DNA of 34,114 bases from Saccharopolyspora ipomoeae (lineage in GTDB: Bacteria; Actinomycetota; Actinomycetes; Mycobacteriales; Pseudonocardiaceae), in the NCBI RefSeq assembly GCF_029952525.1, contig NZ_JASAOF010000037.1:1-34114 (forward strand), given 5' to 3'. How positions within the stretch are numbered: position 1 is the stretch's first letter; each line of letters starts with the position of its first letter. The translations under genes were made by a program, and so were the position numbers. This document shows, piece after piece, positions 14,962 to 23,642 of the stretch. Under the pieces are notes generated by a model. It searched no databases. It was not told where the DNA came from and saw only the letters and a list, made by a program, of their open reading frames with translations.

Positions 14962-15743
14962 TCCCGAGCGCCCTGCTCGCGGCGGCGGGGCTGCTGTGCT
15001 GGCCGACGCCCTCCAGTCGCCACCGGCTGCCCGGGCTCCCGCGCGCGCCGCTGCGGCTGCCGCGCCCGACCCGGCTGCTGCCCTGGGCGGCAGGGCTCGC
15101 CGGAGCGGTGTTCGCGGGTCCGGCGGGGATGTGCGCGGCGTTCGCGCTGACCCTGCTCGCAGCCCGGTACCTGCGGGAGCAGCGCGAGGAACGGCGGGAC
15201 CTGGCGCTGCACGACGAGTTCGCCGAGGGGCTGCGGCTGCTGGTGAGCCAGGTGCGCGCGGGAGCGCACCCGGCGAGCGCGGCGGAAGGCGCGGCGGCCG
15301 AGGCGGGACCGGCCGTCGCGGGTCTCTTCCGCGACCTGGCCGCGACCGCCCGGTTGGGCGGCGACGTCACCGCCCTGTCCGGCACTCCTCTGTCCGGACC
15401 ACCACGCGAGCCGGTGCGGCGGCTGACCCGCGCCTGGGAGCTGGCCGAACGGCACGGCGTCGCGCTCGCCGAACTGCTGGACTCGCTGCGCCGCGACGTC
15501 GAGCGGCGCACCGCGTTCCGGCGCGAGGTCGCGGCGAAGATGGCCGGTCCGCGCGCCACCGCGGGCGTGCTCACCGGGCTGCCGGTGCTGGGGCTGGTGT
15601 TCGGGCACGCCGCCGGGGCCTCGCCGCTGGCGGTGTTCGGCAGCGGCCCGGGCGGCCAGCTGCTTCTGCTGATCGGCGTGGCGCTGCTGATCGCCGGGGT
15701 GCTGTGGAGCTCGCGGCTGACCCGAGCGGTGGTGCGGCCGTGA
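14955..15743 (+). CDS. tadB: TadB-like pilus assembly membrane protein
   Basis: This 262-residue inner-membrane platform protein of the GspF/TadB family has two N-terminal hydrophobic segments (about 1-15 and 40-70). A cytoplasmic helical domain follows (about 70-200; DEFAEGLRLLVSQVRAGAHPASA), then two C-terminal segments (about 205-257). It is shorter than proteobacterial TadB (about 300) but the usual size for the mycobacterial cluster. GTG 14955 lies nine bases after GGAGG (14941-14945) and starts inside the last codons of tadA. Its stop overlaps the tadC start by four bases. Confidence 0.85.
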   Translation: MLIPSALLAAAGLLCWPTPSSRHRLPGLPRAPLRLPRPTRLLPWAAGLAGAVFAGPAGMCAAFALTLLAARYLREQREERRDLALHDEFAEGLRLLVSQVRAGAHPASAAEGAAAEAGPAVAGLFRDLAATARLGGDVTALSGTPLSGPPREPVRRLTRAWELAERHGVALAELLDSLRRDVERRTAFRREVAAKMAGPRATAGVLTGLPVLGLVFGHAAGASPLAVFGSGPGGQLLLLIGVALLIAGVLWSSRLTRAVVRP

Positions 15744-16321
15744 GCGCGGTGCTCGTGCTGCTCGCCGCGGCGGTGCTGCTCGTGCCGGTCGCGTCGACCC
15801 GGCACCGGCTGCGGCTGCCCCGGCCGCGCGCCCCGGCGAAACCCCGTCCGCGGCGGGCGGATCGCGCCGATCCGCTGGTGCTCGCCGCCGGGTGGGACCT
15901 GCTGGCGGCGGGGATGCGGGCCGGGCTGCCGGTGCCGGTGATCGTGCGGGCGGTGGCCGTCGAGGTCGGCGGCACCGCGCGCCGAGCGCTGGACGAGGTC
16001 GCCGATCACCTGGCGCTGGGCAGCGACGCCGCCACCGCGTGGGAACCGGCGCTGCGCGACCCCGGCACCGCCGAGCTCGCCCGCGCGGCCCGGCGCACCG
16101 CGCGCACCGGCAGCGCGCTCGCCGACGTGGCGGCCGAGCTCGCCGAGCGCGCCCGCTCGCGCGGATCGGAGCTGGCGGAGGTGCGGGCCCAGCGCGGTGC
16201 CGTGTGGATCTCGGCGCCGCTCGGACTGTGCTTCCTGCCCGCGTTCCTGTGCCTGGGCGTGCTGCCGGTCGTGCTCGGCATGTTCGAGGAACTCCCGATC
16301 GACCCACTGCACACACGATGA
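15740..16321 (+). CDS. tadC: TadC-like pilus assembly membrane protein, short form
   Basis: This 193-residue product begins with one hydrophobic segment (VSAVLVLLAAAVLLVPVA). A basic linker, a GspF-like helical domain (LAAGWDLLAAGMRAGLPVPVIV) and a C-terminal hydrophobic hairpin (APLGLCFLPAFLCLGVLPVVLG) follow. It is about 100 residues shorter than classical TadC, but a similar short form is known in mycobacteria, so it is probably intact. GTG 15740 overlaps the tadB stop (GTGA). Ten bases separate its stop from the pilin-like gene. Confidence 0.8.
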   Translation: MSAVLVLLAAAVLLVPVASTRHRLRLPRPRAPAKPRPRRADRADPLVLAAGWDLLAAGMRAGLPVPVIVRAVAVEVGGTARRALDEVADHLALGSDAATAWEPALRDPGTAELARAARRTARTGSALADVAAELAERARSRGSELAEVRAQRGAVWISAPLGLCFLPAFLCLGVLPVVLGMFEELPIDPLHTR

Positions 16322-16331
16322 GGAGACGACG

Positions 16332-16523
16332 ATGCGGAACCTGATCCGGCGGCTGCGGGCCGCGCTGACCGGCGACGCCGGGATGTCCACGGCGGAGTAC
16401 GCGGTCGGCACGCTCGCCGCCGTGGCCTTCGCGACCACCCTGTACGCGGTGGTGACGAGCGGATCGGTCGAGGAGGCGCTCACCGGCATCATCCAGCGCG
16501 GCCTGCAGGGCGCGGGCACGTGA
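16332..16523 (+). CDS. Flp-like prepilin, DUF4244 family
   Basis: This 63-residue protein has a basic N-terminus (MRNLIRRLRAALTGDAG), then MSTAEYAVGTLAAVAFATTLYAVV. That is a class III-style prepilin arrangement, with a Gly before the cleavage point, a Glu at position +5 and one hydrophobic helix. It should be the major pilin-like subunit processed by a prepilin peptidase, which is not in the window. ATG 16332 has AGGAG upstream. Its stop overlaps the next GTG. Confidence 0.85.
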   Translation: MRNLIRRLRAALTGDAGMSTAEYAVGTLAAVAFATTLYAVVTSGSVEEALTGIIQRGLQGAGT

Positions 16524-16828
16524 ACGACCGGGGCTCGGTGACCGTCGAGGCGGCGCTGGGGATCTGCTCGCTGGTCGCGGTTTTCGGGCTGCTGCTGCTC
16601 GGGTGCGCGGCGGTGCTGGGGCAGCTGCGCTGCCAGGACGCCGCCGTCGAGGCGGCCCGCCTGCTCGCCCGGGGTGACGCGCCCCGGGCCGAGCGGGCGG
16701 TGCGCGCCCTCGCGCCCGCCGACGCGCGGTACGAGCACGCGATCACCGGCGATCAGGTCCAGGTGCGGATCAGCGCGCGCTGGGCGCGGGCCGAGGCCGT
16801 CGCGGTGCTGGAACCGGGGGAGGGGTGA
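16520..16828 (+). CDS. TadE-like minor pseudopilin
   Basis: This 102-residue protein has the TadE signature at its N-terminus: DRGSVTVEAALG, then a hydrophobic helix (ICSLVAVFGLLLLGCAAVLG). The Glu in TVEAA is the conserved acidic residue of this family. The rest is a small soluble domain presumed to face outward. GTG 16520 overlaps the pilin stop (GTGA) and relies on coupling. It corresponds in place and size to Rv3655c. Confidence 0.85.
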   Translation: MNDRGSVTVEAALGICSLVAVFGLLLLGCAAVLGQLRCQDAAVEAARLLARGDAPRAERAVRALAPADARYEHAITGDQVQVRISARWARAEAVAVLEPGEG

Positions 16829-17172
16829 TGGACGATCGGGGTTCGGCGACGCCGGTCGCCGCGGTGCTGTCGCTGGTCGTGCTGCTCCTGCTGTGGTGGC
16901 TGGTGCAGCTCGGCGCGGCCACCGCCGCCCGGCATCGGGCCGAGGGCGCCGCAGACCTGGCGGCGCTGGCGGCCGCCGCCCACGCGATCGGTGGACCCGA
17001 GTCCGCCTGCGCCCAGGCCGAACGGGTGACCAGGGGGATGCGGACCAGGTTGATCACCTGCACCCTGACCGGTCGAGAGGCCCGCGTCGAGGTCGCGGGA
17101 GAGCTGCCAGGTCCGCTCGCCGGGAAGGCACCGCCCAGCGCACGCGCTCGCGCCGGACCCGCAACCCGCTGA
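16828..17172 (+). CDS. TadE/Rv3654c-like secreted or membrane protein
   Basis: This 114-residue protein begins MDDRGSATPVAAVLSLVVLL and continues with a hydrophobic helix, then AAARHRAEGAADLAALAAA, a pattern seen in Rv3654c-family and TadG-like proteins. The two later cysteines (in SACAQ and ITCTL) could form a disulfide outside the membrane. ATG 16828 overlaps the preceding stop (TGATG) after a run of purines (GGGGGAGGGG); GTG 16825 is an equally placed alternative. It is the last gene of the tad operon. Confidence 0.8.
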   Translation: MDDRGSATPVAAVLSLVVLLLLWWLVQLGAATAARHRAEGAADLAALAAAAHAIGGPESACAQAERVTRGMRTRLITCTLTGREARVEVAGELPGPLAGKAPPSARARAGPATR

Positions 17173-17519
17173 TCTGGGCGTATCACGGCGGGTGTACGAC
17201 GAGCGGTCGGTGAGCGGTCCGGCGGGCAGGGGAGCGGTCGCCGACGCTTCACCGGCGGAGTTCGGTGGGACTCCCGATCTTTCAGCGCGCGTGTTCCGCG
17301 TCTCACGTTCGTCGCCGCTGAACGACCGGTCGTCGCAAGGGGTCTGTACGGCCCGGGGCCGGATGACGTTTCTTTGAAGTGTGAGCGGCGAGCCCGGGTT
17401 CGCCACGAACCGAGGTCCACCTGACAAGGAGGTCAGGGGATCGGCCGGAACCCCGAAATCCGGCCGGTCGATCTCAGGGAGCACCACGCCGCTCACCGCT
17501 GAACAAGGAGGCGGAGCAC
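17173..17519. other. Non-coding leader upstream of the prim-pol gene
   Basis: No gene is supported. Two adjacent dyads are visible. CCTGAC-AAGGAG-GTCAGG (17420-17437) places a ribosome-binding-like sequence in its loop although no start follows. An imperfect GC-rich stem spans 17439-17473. Both lie in the probable 5' leader of the gene at 17520 and could control it. No terminator with a T run is seen after the tad operon. Confidence 0.4.
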
Positions 17520-18185
17520 ATGCAATGGTCTGCGGAGAGGTGGCAGAGCGCCTTCCGCGGCGTCCCGGCCCACCCGGCCGGGCTGACCAGCAGCCGGATC
17601 GACCTGCGCGTGCAGGCAATCGACTTCGCGTCGCGCGGGTGGTCGGTGTTGCCCGGAACGTTCCCGAAGGACGGCGAGTGGTTCGGCCGCCGCGGCATGC
17701 AGCTGCACGGCCCGACCCCGGTCCACTCCGACTGGCAGGACCGACTGGGGGCGGACCTCGCCGAGGTCATGTCCTGGTGGGACGACCACCCGTACAACCT
17801 CCTGCTGGCGACCGGTTTCCAGGTCGACGCGATCGAGGTCGACACCGCGACCGGACGGCAGGCGGCCAAGGTGCTGCGGGCCGGCGGGTTCCCGGTGCCG
17901 ATCGTGGCGACCCCGACCGGTAGCTGGTTCTTCCTGACAACCCCTGGGGGTCAGCTCAACGGCGAGCTGGCCGAGGAGAGCGGAATCCGCTTGCACGGCA
18001 AGGGGAGTTGGGTTCCGCTGCCACCGTCGGCCTACCCCGGCGGAGCGGTGCACTGGCGGGTCAAGCCCGACGTGTGCGCCTGGCAGCTGCCCAGCCCGGA
18101 GTTCGTCCACGACGCGCTCCGGACCGCGCTGGAGATCGATCACCAACCGGAGAACGTGGCGGAACTTCTCGCAGCGACCAGGTAG
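17520..18185 (+). CDS. Prim-pol (AEP) domain protein, probably inactive
   Basis: This 221-residue protein resembles the N-terminal part of bifunctional DNA primase/polymerases. Visible elements are the N-terminal AIDFASRGWSVLPG segment (33-46), an acidic motif D103-A-I-E-V-D108, then TPTGSWFFLTTPGG (131-144) and IRLHGKGSWVPLPPS (156-170), which matches the R-GxGxxxxxPPS part of the family. The histidine expected in the second catalytic motif (SGGxH type) is replaced by an aromatic stretch, so nucleotide addition is doubtful. Stand-alone proteins of this size are common in actinomycetes with no proven role. AAGGAGG eleven bases before ATG 17520 fixes the start. The gene converges on the helicase at 18289. 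Confidence 0.75.
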   Translation: MQWSAERWQSAFRGVPAHPAGLTSSRIDLRVQAIDFASRGWSVLPGTFPKDGEWFGRRGMQLHGPTPVHSDWQDRLGADLAEVMSWWDDHPYNLLLATGFQVDAIEVDTATGRQAAKVLRAGGFPVPIVATPTGSWFFLTTPGGQLNGELAEESGIRLHGKGSWVPLPPSAYPGGAVHWRVKPDVCAWQLPSPEFVHDALRTALEIDHQPENVAELLAATR

Positions 18186-18288
18186 GTCCTGCCGCCGTGA
18201 CGCGCTGAGCGGTCCGGACACCGCGCCCAGGGCTTCCCCGGCCCGACCCGGCACGAGCTTCCCCGCGAGCACGCACCAGCCTGCGCGC

Positions 18289-20655
18289 TCATCGTGCCTG
18301 GTCGGGCAGCCCACCCGGACCACCGGCGCTGCCCCGAAGCACGGCGGACACCGCGTCGAGAACAGCCACCGCCCCTGCCTTGTCCAGCGGTTCGTTGCCA
18401 TTCCCGCACTTGGGCGACTGAACGCAGGACGGGCATCCGGCCGGGCAGTCGCAGGAAGCGATCGCTTCCCGCGTCGCGACCAGCCAGGGGACCAATGCGG
18501 CGAAACCGCGATCGGCGAATCCGGCCCCTCCCGGATGGCCGTCATGCACGAACACCGTTGCCTCCCCGGTGTCGGCATGCAGCGCGGTGGAGACCCCGCC
18601 GATGTCCCAACGATCGCAGGTCGCGAACAGCGGTAGCAGGCCGATCGCCGCGTGCTCGGCGGCATGCAGCGCGCCGGGGATGCGCGCCGGTTCCAGCCCG
18701 GCGCCCCCCGGCGCGCTGCTCATCAACAGCTCCTGGCTCACCGTGTACCAGACGGCGCGGGTGCGCAGCGTCTGCGCGGGCAGGTCCAGCGGGACCTGGT
18801 CCAGCACCTCGCCGGTGGGTCGTTTCCGCAGGTAGCCGACTACCTGCGAGGTCACCTCGACCTCGCCGAGGTGGGTCGTGACACCGGCTCCGGTGTCGTT
18901 GCTCTCGACCGTGCGGAGCACGGAGATGTCCACGTCGTCGCGCGGCGAGGTCGTCCAGTCCGGGCTCTCCTCGTGGACCAGCGCGATCGCCGACTCCAGG
19001 TCGAGCTCGTCGACCACGAACGACTCGCCCCGGTGCAGGTACACCGCGCCCGGGTGCACCGTGGAGCACGCCGAGTCCGGGTCCACCGTGCCGAGCATCC
19101 GCCCTGATTCGCCTTCGACCACGGCGATCGGCGGTCCGCCGGAGCCGCGCAGCTCGACGGTGCGGTGCGGGCGTTCCCGCTCGGTCCAGAACCAGCCGTG
19201 CGGGCGGCGGCGCAGCACGCCGTCGGCGGCCAGCGCCTCCACGGCCTGCCGCGCGGAGTCGCCGCCGAAGATCTCGAAGGACTCCTCGGTGAGCGGCAGC
19301 TCGGCGGCCGCGCAGGCCAGGTGCGGTTCGAGCACGTAGGGGTTGGTGGGGTCGAGCACGGTGGCCTCGACCGGCCGGGACAGCACGGCCGGTGGGTGGT
19401 GCACGAGGTAGGTGTCCAGCGGGTCGTCGCGCGCGACGAACACCACGAGAGCGCCGTCCCCGTCGCGGCCGGCCCGCCCGGCCTGCTGCCAGAACGACGC
19501 CAGGGTGCCCGGGTACCCGGCGACGACGACGGCGTCGAGCCCGGAGATGTCGACGCCGAGCTCCAGCGCGTTGGTGGTGGCCACCGCGCGCAGTTCTCCG
19601 GTCAGCAGCGAGCGTTCCAGCTCGCGGCGGTCTTCGGGGAGGTACCCGCCGCGGTAGGCGGCGACCTTCCCCGGCAGCGAGGAGTCCACTTCGGACAGAG
19701 CGCGCTGCGCGGCCAGGGACGCGAGCTCGACGCCGCGTCGGGAGCGGATGAACGCCAGGGTGCGCGCGTCCTCGACGACGAGCTCGGTGAGGATCCGCGC
19801 CGCCTCGGAACCGGCGTTGCGGCGCACCGGGGCTCCGTTCTCGCCGACGAGGTCGTCGAGCAGCGGCGGTTCCCAGAGCGCGACGGTGCGCGCGCCGCGC
19901 GGTGATCCGTCCTCGGTGATCGCCCTGCAGCGCGCCCCGGTCAGCCGCTCGGCGAGCTCGGCGGGGTCGGAGACGGTGGCCGAGGCCAGCACGAACACCG
20001 GGTCGGCGCCGTAGCGCTGAGCGATCCGGCGGAGCCTGCGCAGCAGCAGCGCGACGTGCGAGCCGAACACGCCGCGGTAGGTGTGGCACTCGTCGATGAC
20101 GACGTGGGTGAGCCGCCGGAAGAACTGCGCCCAGCGCCCGTGGGAGGGCAGCACGCCGAAGTGCAGCATGTCCGGGTTGGTGAAGACCCACCTGCCGTGC
20201 TGGCGGACCCAGTCCCGCTCGGCCTGCGGGGTGTCGCCGTCGTACTTGACCGCGCGGATCTCGTTCAGCTCCAGCTCGGAGATGCTGCGCAGCTGGTCGG
20301 CGGCCAGCGCTTTGGTGGGGGAGAGGTAGAGCGCGGTGGCCTTGGGGTCGTCGAGCAGCCGGGAGATCACCGGCAGCTGGTAGACGAGCGACTTGCCGGA
20401 CGCGGTGCCGGTGGCGACGACGACGTTCTCGCCGTCGTGCACGGCCTCGGCGCCCTCGACCTGGTGGATCCACGGTTCGTCCGCGCCGCGCGCCCGGAAC
20501 GCCTCGACGAGCCGGGGCGGTGCCCACTTGGGCCAGTCGGCGGTTCGGGCGGTGCGGGCCGGCCGGTGCTCGACGTGCGTCACGGGCGACTCGTCGGCCG
20601 GGATCCCGGCGAGGACGCGGCCTAGCAGCCGCTGTCCCTTGTCCTCCTCGCGCAC
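18289..20655 (-). CDS. SF2 helicase with DUF1998 zinc module (Rv3649-like; SftH/Hrq1/MrfA group)
   Basis: This 788-residue DNA-dependent ATPase/helicase should act in DNA repair. Motif I is ATGTASGKS (Lys88), motif II is DECH in HVVIDECHTYRG, and motif III is ASATV. LELGVDISGLDAVVVAGYPG and QQAGRAGR supply motifs V and VI. The C-terminal DUF1998 region ends CDCPAGCPSCVQSPKCGN, the four-cysteine metal site of this clade. The B. subtilis member MrfA works in mitomycin lesion repair with a nuclease partner; none is visible here. GTG 20655 was chosen because homologues begin with the LLGRVLAG-P-DESPVTHVEHRPAR stretch. The open frame continues upstream to 20820 through sequence of non-coding look. 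A weak AAGG lies before the GTG, so the start is moderately sure. Confidence 0.88.
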   Translation of the reverse strand: MREEDKGQRLLGRVLAGIPADESPVTHVEHRPARTARTADWPKWAPPRLVEAFRARGADEPWIHQVEGAEAVHDGENVVVATGTASGKSLVYQLPVISRLLDDPKATALYLSPTKALAADQLRSISELELNEIRAVKYDGDTPQAERDWVRQHGRWVFTNPDMLHFGVLPSHGRWAQFFRRLTHVVIDECHTYRGVFGSHVALLLRRLRRIAQRYGADPVFVLASATVSDPAELAERLTGARCRAITEDGSPRGARTVALWEPPLLDDLVGENGAPVRRNAGSEAARILTELVVEDARTLAFIRSRRGVELASLAAQRALSEVDSSLPGKVAAYRGGYLPEDRRELERSLLTGELRAVATTNALELGVDISGLDAVVVAGYPGTLASFWQQAGRAGRDGDGALVVFVARDDPLDTYLVHHPPAVLSRPVEATVLDPTNPYVLEPHLACAAAELPLTEESFEIFGGDSARQAVEALAADGVLRRRPHGWFWTERERPHRTVELRGSGGPPIAVVEGESGRMLGTVDPDSACSTVHPGAVYLHRGESFVVDELDLESAIALVHEESPDWTTSPRDDVDISVLRTVESNDTGAGVTTHLGEVEVTSQVVGYLRKRPTGEVLDQVPLDLPAQTLRTRAVWYTVSQELLMSSAPGGAGLEPARIPGALHAAEHAAIGLLPLFATCDRWDIGGVSTALHADTGEATVFVHDGHPGGAGFADRGFAALVPWLVATREAIASCDCPAGCPSCVQSPKCGNGNEPLDKAGAVAVLDAVSAVLRGSAGGPGGLPDQAR

Positions 20656-21094
20656 GTCGCCAGCCTTGCACAAACCTGATCCGCACCCGCACAGGTGTTC
20701 CCCTCCGCGAGTCGGGCGTGTCCCCTTTCGGGGGGATTTCGGTGCGTGTTCCGCGAGCTGGACGAGTTCTCGCCGTTCAGGAGGCGACACGCCATACCTC
20801 ATGTCACCCGTTCGTACCAAATCAAAATATGTCCGAACAGGGGATCAAGTAGGGCTCTGAATCGATCATTCGGTAACGAAAACGCACGTCGAGACGAGTT
20901 GCGTATCACACCGTGAGGTAAGCCACTCGTGGTCTGAATAGACTCCCGACCCACGACGTCGCCACGGACGGCCAGCGGACGAACACGGGCCGTACCGGGC
21001 GGGGCCGCCTACCGCGCATCGGGGCCCGGTGAGAGCGTGCTGCAAGAGCGTGCGGGCCGCCGGTGTGAGAACCGAGCACAACCCAGGAGGACGG
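20656..21094. other. Divergent helicase / pyrophosphatase intergenic region
   Basis: This 439-bp stretch is markedly AT-richer than its surroundings between about 20800 and 20940. It must carry the promoters of the helicase (minus) and hppA (plus). TAGACT at about 20938 is a possible -10 for hppA, without a convincing -35. A CCCC-TTTC-GGGG hairpin lies near 20722. No gene, known riboswitch or strong terminator is recognised. Confidence 0.35.
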
Positions 21095-23479
21095 ATGTCC
21101 CTGCTCACCCCGGTCCAGCACGGCTGGGCCCAGGGCGCTGCACCACCGAGCTCGCAAACCCGGATGGACCTCGCCCAACAAGCCTCCGGAGCCACCGGAA
21201 TCGAGCTCGCAGGCATCGACTACGCGGTCGTCGGTGTCGTCATGGTCATCGCTCTGGCCGCACTGGCCTTCGGCTACGTCCTGATCAGGGAGGTGCTCGC
21301 CGCCGGGCAGGGCACCGCGAAGATGCAGGACATCGCCAAGGGCGTGCAGGAAGGAGCGTCGGCGTACCTGAACCGGCAGTTCCGCACCTTGGCGATCTTC
21401 GCCGTGGTGGTGTTCCTCGTCCTGTTCGCGCTGCCAGCGGAGACCATCGGGGAGCGCATCGGACGATCGGTGTTCTTCCTGTTCGGCGCCGCGTTCTCGG
21501 CCGTCATCGGCTACCTCGGCATGTGGCTGTCCACCCGCGCGAACGTGCGCGTGGCCGCAGCCGCCCGCGAGTCGGAGGAGGGCCGCGAGAAGGCGATGCG
21601 CGTGGCGTTCCGCACCGGCGGCGTGGTCGGCATGATGACCGTCGGCCTCGGCCTGTTCGGCGCCGCGCTGGTCGTGATGGTCTACGCGGGCGGAGCCCCG
21701 CGCGTGCTGGAGGGCTTCGGCTTCGGCGCCGCGCTGCTGGCGATGTTCATGCGAGTCGGCGGCGGCATCTTCACCAAGGCCGCCGACGTGGGCGCCGACC
21801 TGGTCGGCAAGGTCGAGCAGAACATCCCCGAGGACGACCCGCGCAACGCGGCCACGATCGCCGACAACGTCGGCGACAACGTGGGTGACTGCGCGGGCAT
21901 GGCGGCGGACCTGTTCGAGTCCTACGCGGTGACCCTGGTCGCCTCGCTGATCCTGGGCACCGCCGCCTTCGGCGCCCACGGGCTGCTGTTCCCGCTGATC
22001 GTGCCGGCCATCGGCGTGCTCACCGCGGTCATCGGCGTCTACATCACCAAGGCCCGCTCCGGCGAGAGCGCGCTGACCGCGATCAACCGGTCGTTCTACA
22101 TCTCGGCCGGGATCTCGGCGGTGCTGTGCGCGATCGCCGCGATGCTGTACCTGCCGAGCACGTTCGCCGAGCTCTCCGGCGTGTCGGAGGAGGTGCGCGC
22201 CACCCCGGGCAGCCCGGCGCTGGTCGCGCTGATGGCCGTGGTCATCGGCATCCTGCTCGCCGTGGTCATCCTGAAGCTGACCGGCTACTTCACCGCCACC
22301 GAGCACCGCCCGGTGCAGGACGTCGGCAAGTCGTCGCTGACCGGTGCGGCCACGGTGATCCTGACCGGCCTGTCGGTCGGCTTCGAGTCCGCCGTCTACA
22401 CCGCGGCGGTCATCGGCGCGGCCGTGTTCGGCGCGTTCCTGCTGTCCGGTTCGCTGCCGGTGGCGCTGTTCGCGATCGCGCTCGCCGGGTGCGGTCTGCT
22501 GACCACCGTCGGCGTCATCGTCGCGATGGACACGTTCGGCCCGGTCAGCGACAACGCGCAGGGCATCGCCGAGATGTCCGGCGACGTCGAGGGCGAGGGC
22601 GCGAAGATCCTCACCGAGCTCGACGCGGTCGGCAACACCACCAAGGCGATCACCAAGGGCATCGCGATCGCCACGGCGGTGCTGGCGGCGACGGCGCTGT
22701 TCGGCTCCTACACCGACGCCATCGGCGCCGCGCTGGCCGACGTGGCCGGGCAGCTGTCCGTCTCGGAGTTCTTCGTCTACGCGCCGAACGTCCTGGTGGG
22801 CGTGGTCATCGGTGCCGCGGTGGTGTTCCTGTTCTCCGGTCTGGCGATCAACGCCGTGTCCCGCGCGGCCGGTGCCGTGGTCTACGAGGTGCGGCGCCAG
22901 TTCAAGGAGAAGCCGGGGATCATGGACGGCTCGGAGCGCCCCGAGTACGGCAGGGTGGTCGACATCTGCACCCGCGACTCGCTGCGCGAGCTGGCGACGC
23001 CGGGTCTGCTGGCGGTGCTGGCCCCGATCGCGGTCGGGTTCGGGCTGGGCGTCGGTCCGCTGGCCGGGTACTTGGCCGGTGCCATCGCCACCGGCACCCT
23101 GATGGCCATCTTCCTGGCCAACTCGGGTGGTGCCTGGGACAACTCCAAGAAGCTGGTGGAGGACGGCTACCACGGTGGCAAGGGGTCCGAGGCGCACTCG
23201 GCCACGGTCATCGGTGACACCGTCGGCGACCCGTTCAAGGACACCGCCGGTCCGGCGATCAACCCGCTGCTGAAGGTGATGAACCTGGTGTCGGTGCTGA
23301 TCGCGCCGGCCGTGGTCTACTTCGCCGTCGGCGACGCCGCCAACCCGGCGGTGCGGATCGGGATCGCGGTCGTCGCGCTCGCGGTGATCGTGGCCGCCGT
23401 GGTGATCTCCAAGCGGCGTTCGACCGCCATCGCGGACGAGCCCGCGGACGACAAGACGATCAACGGCGCTCCCGCCTAG
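21095..23479 (+). CDS. hppA: Potassium-independent proton-pumping membrane pyrophosphatase
   Basis: This 794-residue protein with about 16 membrane segments hydrolyses cytoplasmic pyrophosphate and exports protons. The substrate site is visible as GADLVGKVEQNIPEDDPRN followed by ATIADNVGDNVGDCAGMAAD. A second acidic set, GDTVGDPFKDTAGPAINPL, lies near the C-terminus. In GNTTKAITKG the residue at the diagnostic position is Lys517 with Thr520. Lys here marks potassium-independent enzymes, where potassium-dependent ones have Ala. Length is slightly above the usual ~700 because of a hydrophilic N-terminal extension of about 40 residues. GGAGG lies four bases upstream of ATG 21095. A strong hairpin follows the stop. 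Confidence 0.95.
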   Translation: MSLLTPVQHGWAQGAAPPSSQTRMDLAQQASGATGIELAGIDYAVVGVVMVIALAALAFGYVLIREVLAAGQGTAKMQDIAKGVQEGASAYLNRQFRTLAIFAVVVFLVLFALPAETIGERIGRSVFFLFGAAFSAVIGYLGMWLSTRANVRVAAAARESEEGREKAMRVAFRTGGVVGMMTVGLGLFGAALVVMVYAGGAPRVLEGFGFGAALLAMFMRVGGGIFTKAADVGADLVGKVEQNIPEDDPRNAATIADNVGDNVGDCAGMAADLFESYAVTLVASLILGTAAFGAHGLLFPLIVPAIGVLTAVIGVYITKARSGESALTAINRSFYISAGISAVLCAIAAMLYLPSTFAELSGVSEEVRATPGSPALVALMAVVIGILLAVVILKLTGYFTATEHRPVQDVGKSSLTGAATVILTGLSVGFESAVYTAAVIGAAVFGAFLLSGSLPVALFAIALAGCGLLTTVGVIVAMDTFGPVSDNAQGIAEMSGDVEGEGAKILTELDAVGNTTKAITKGIAIATAVLAATALFGSYTDAIGAALADVAGQLSVSEFFVYAPNVLVGVVIGAAVVFLFSGLAINAVSRAAGAVVYEVRRQFKEKPGIMDGSERPEYGRVVDICTRDSLRELATPGLLAVLAPIAVGFGLGVGPLAGYLAGAIATGTLMAIFLANSGGAWDNSKKLVEDGYHGGKGSEAHSATVIGDTVGDPFKDTAGPAINPLLKVMNLVSVLIAPAVVYFAVGDAANPAVRIGIAVVALAVIVAAVVISKRRSTAIADEPADDKTINGAPA

Positions 23480-23491
23480 ATCGGTCCCTGC

Positions 23492-23528
23492 GCGATGGGC
23501 GTCACCCGGTTCGGGTGGCGCCCATCGC
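23492..23528 (+). terminator. Strong hairpin after hppA
   Basis: A 17-bp stem (23492-23508 with 23512-23528, one G-T pair) and a three-base loop lie 13 bases after the hppA stop. No T run follows, so it is a terminator or 3'-end stabiliser of the T-less type common in GC-rich actinomycetes. Confidence 0.65.
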
Positions 23529-23642
23529 TGTGCGCAGGGGGTTCGCCGCGCCAGGCGACCCCGGGTTCACCGGGAGGAGTGGCGGTACGAGAGAGTCCGA
23601 GCGCACAGCGAGAGCTACTCCGATCGATGTGAGGAGTGCGCA

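Noticed and set aside
20656..20820. N-terminal extension of the helicase containing CGCGSGLC
   Set aside because: It lacks family similarity in the extra 55 residues, and homologues start near 20655; kept only as an alternative start.
20906..23197. 763-codon minus-strand frame opposite hppA
   Set aside because: His/Arg/Gly/Asp-rich low-complexity shadow of the pyrophosphatase gene.
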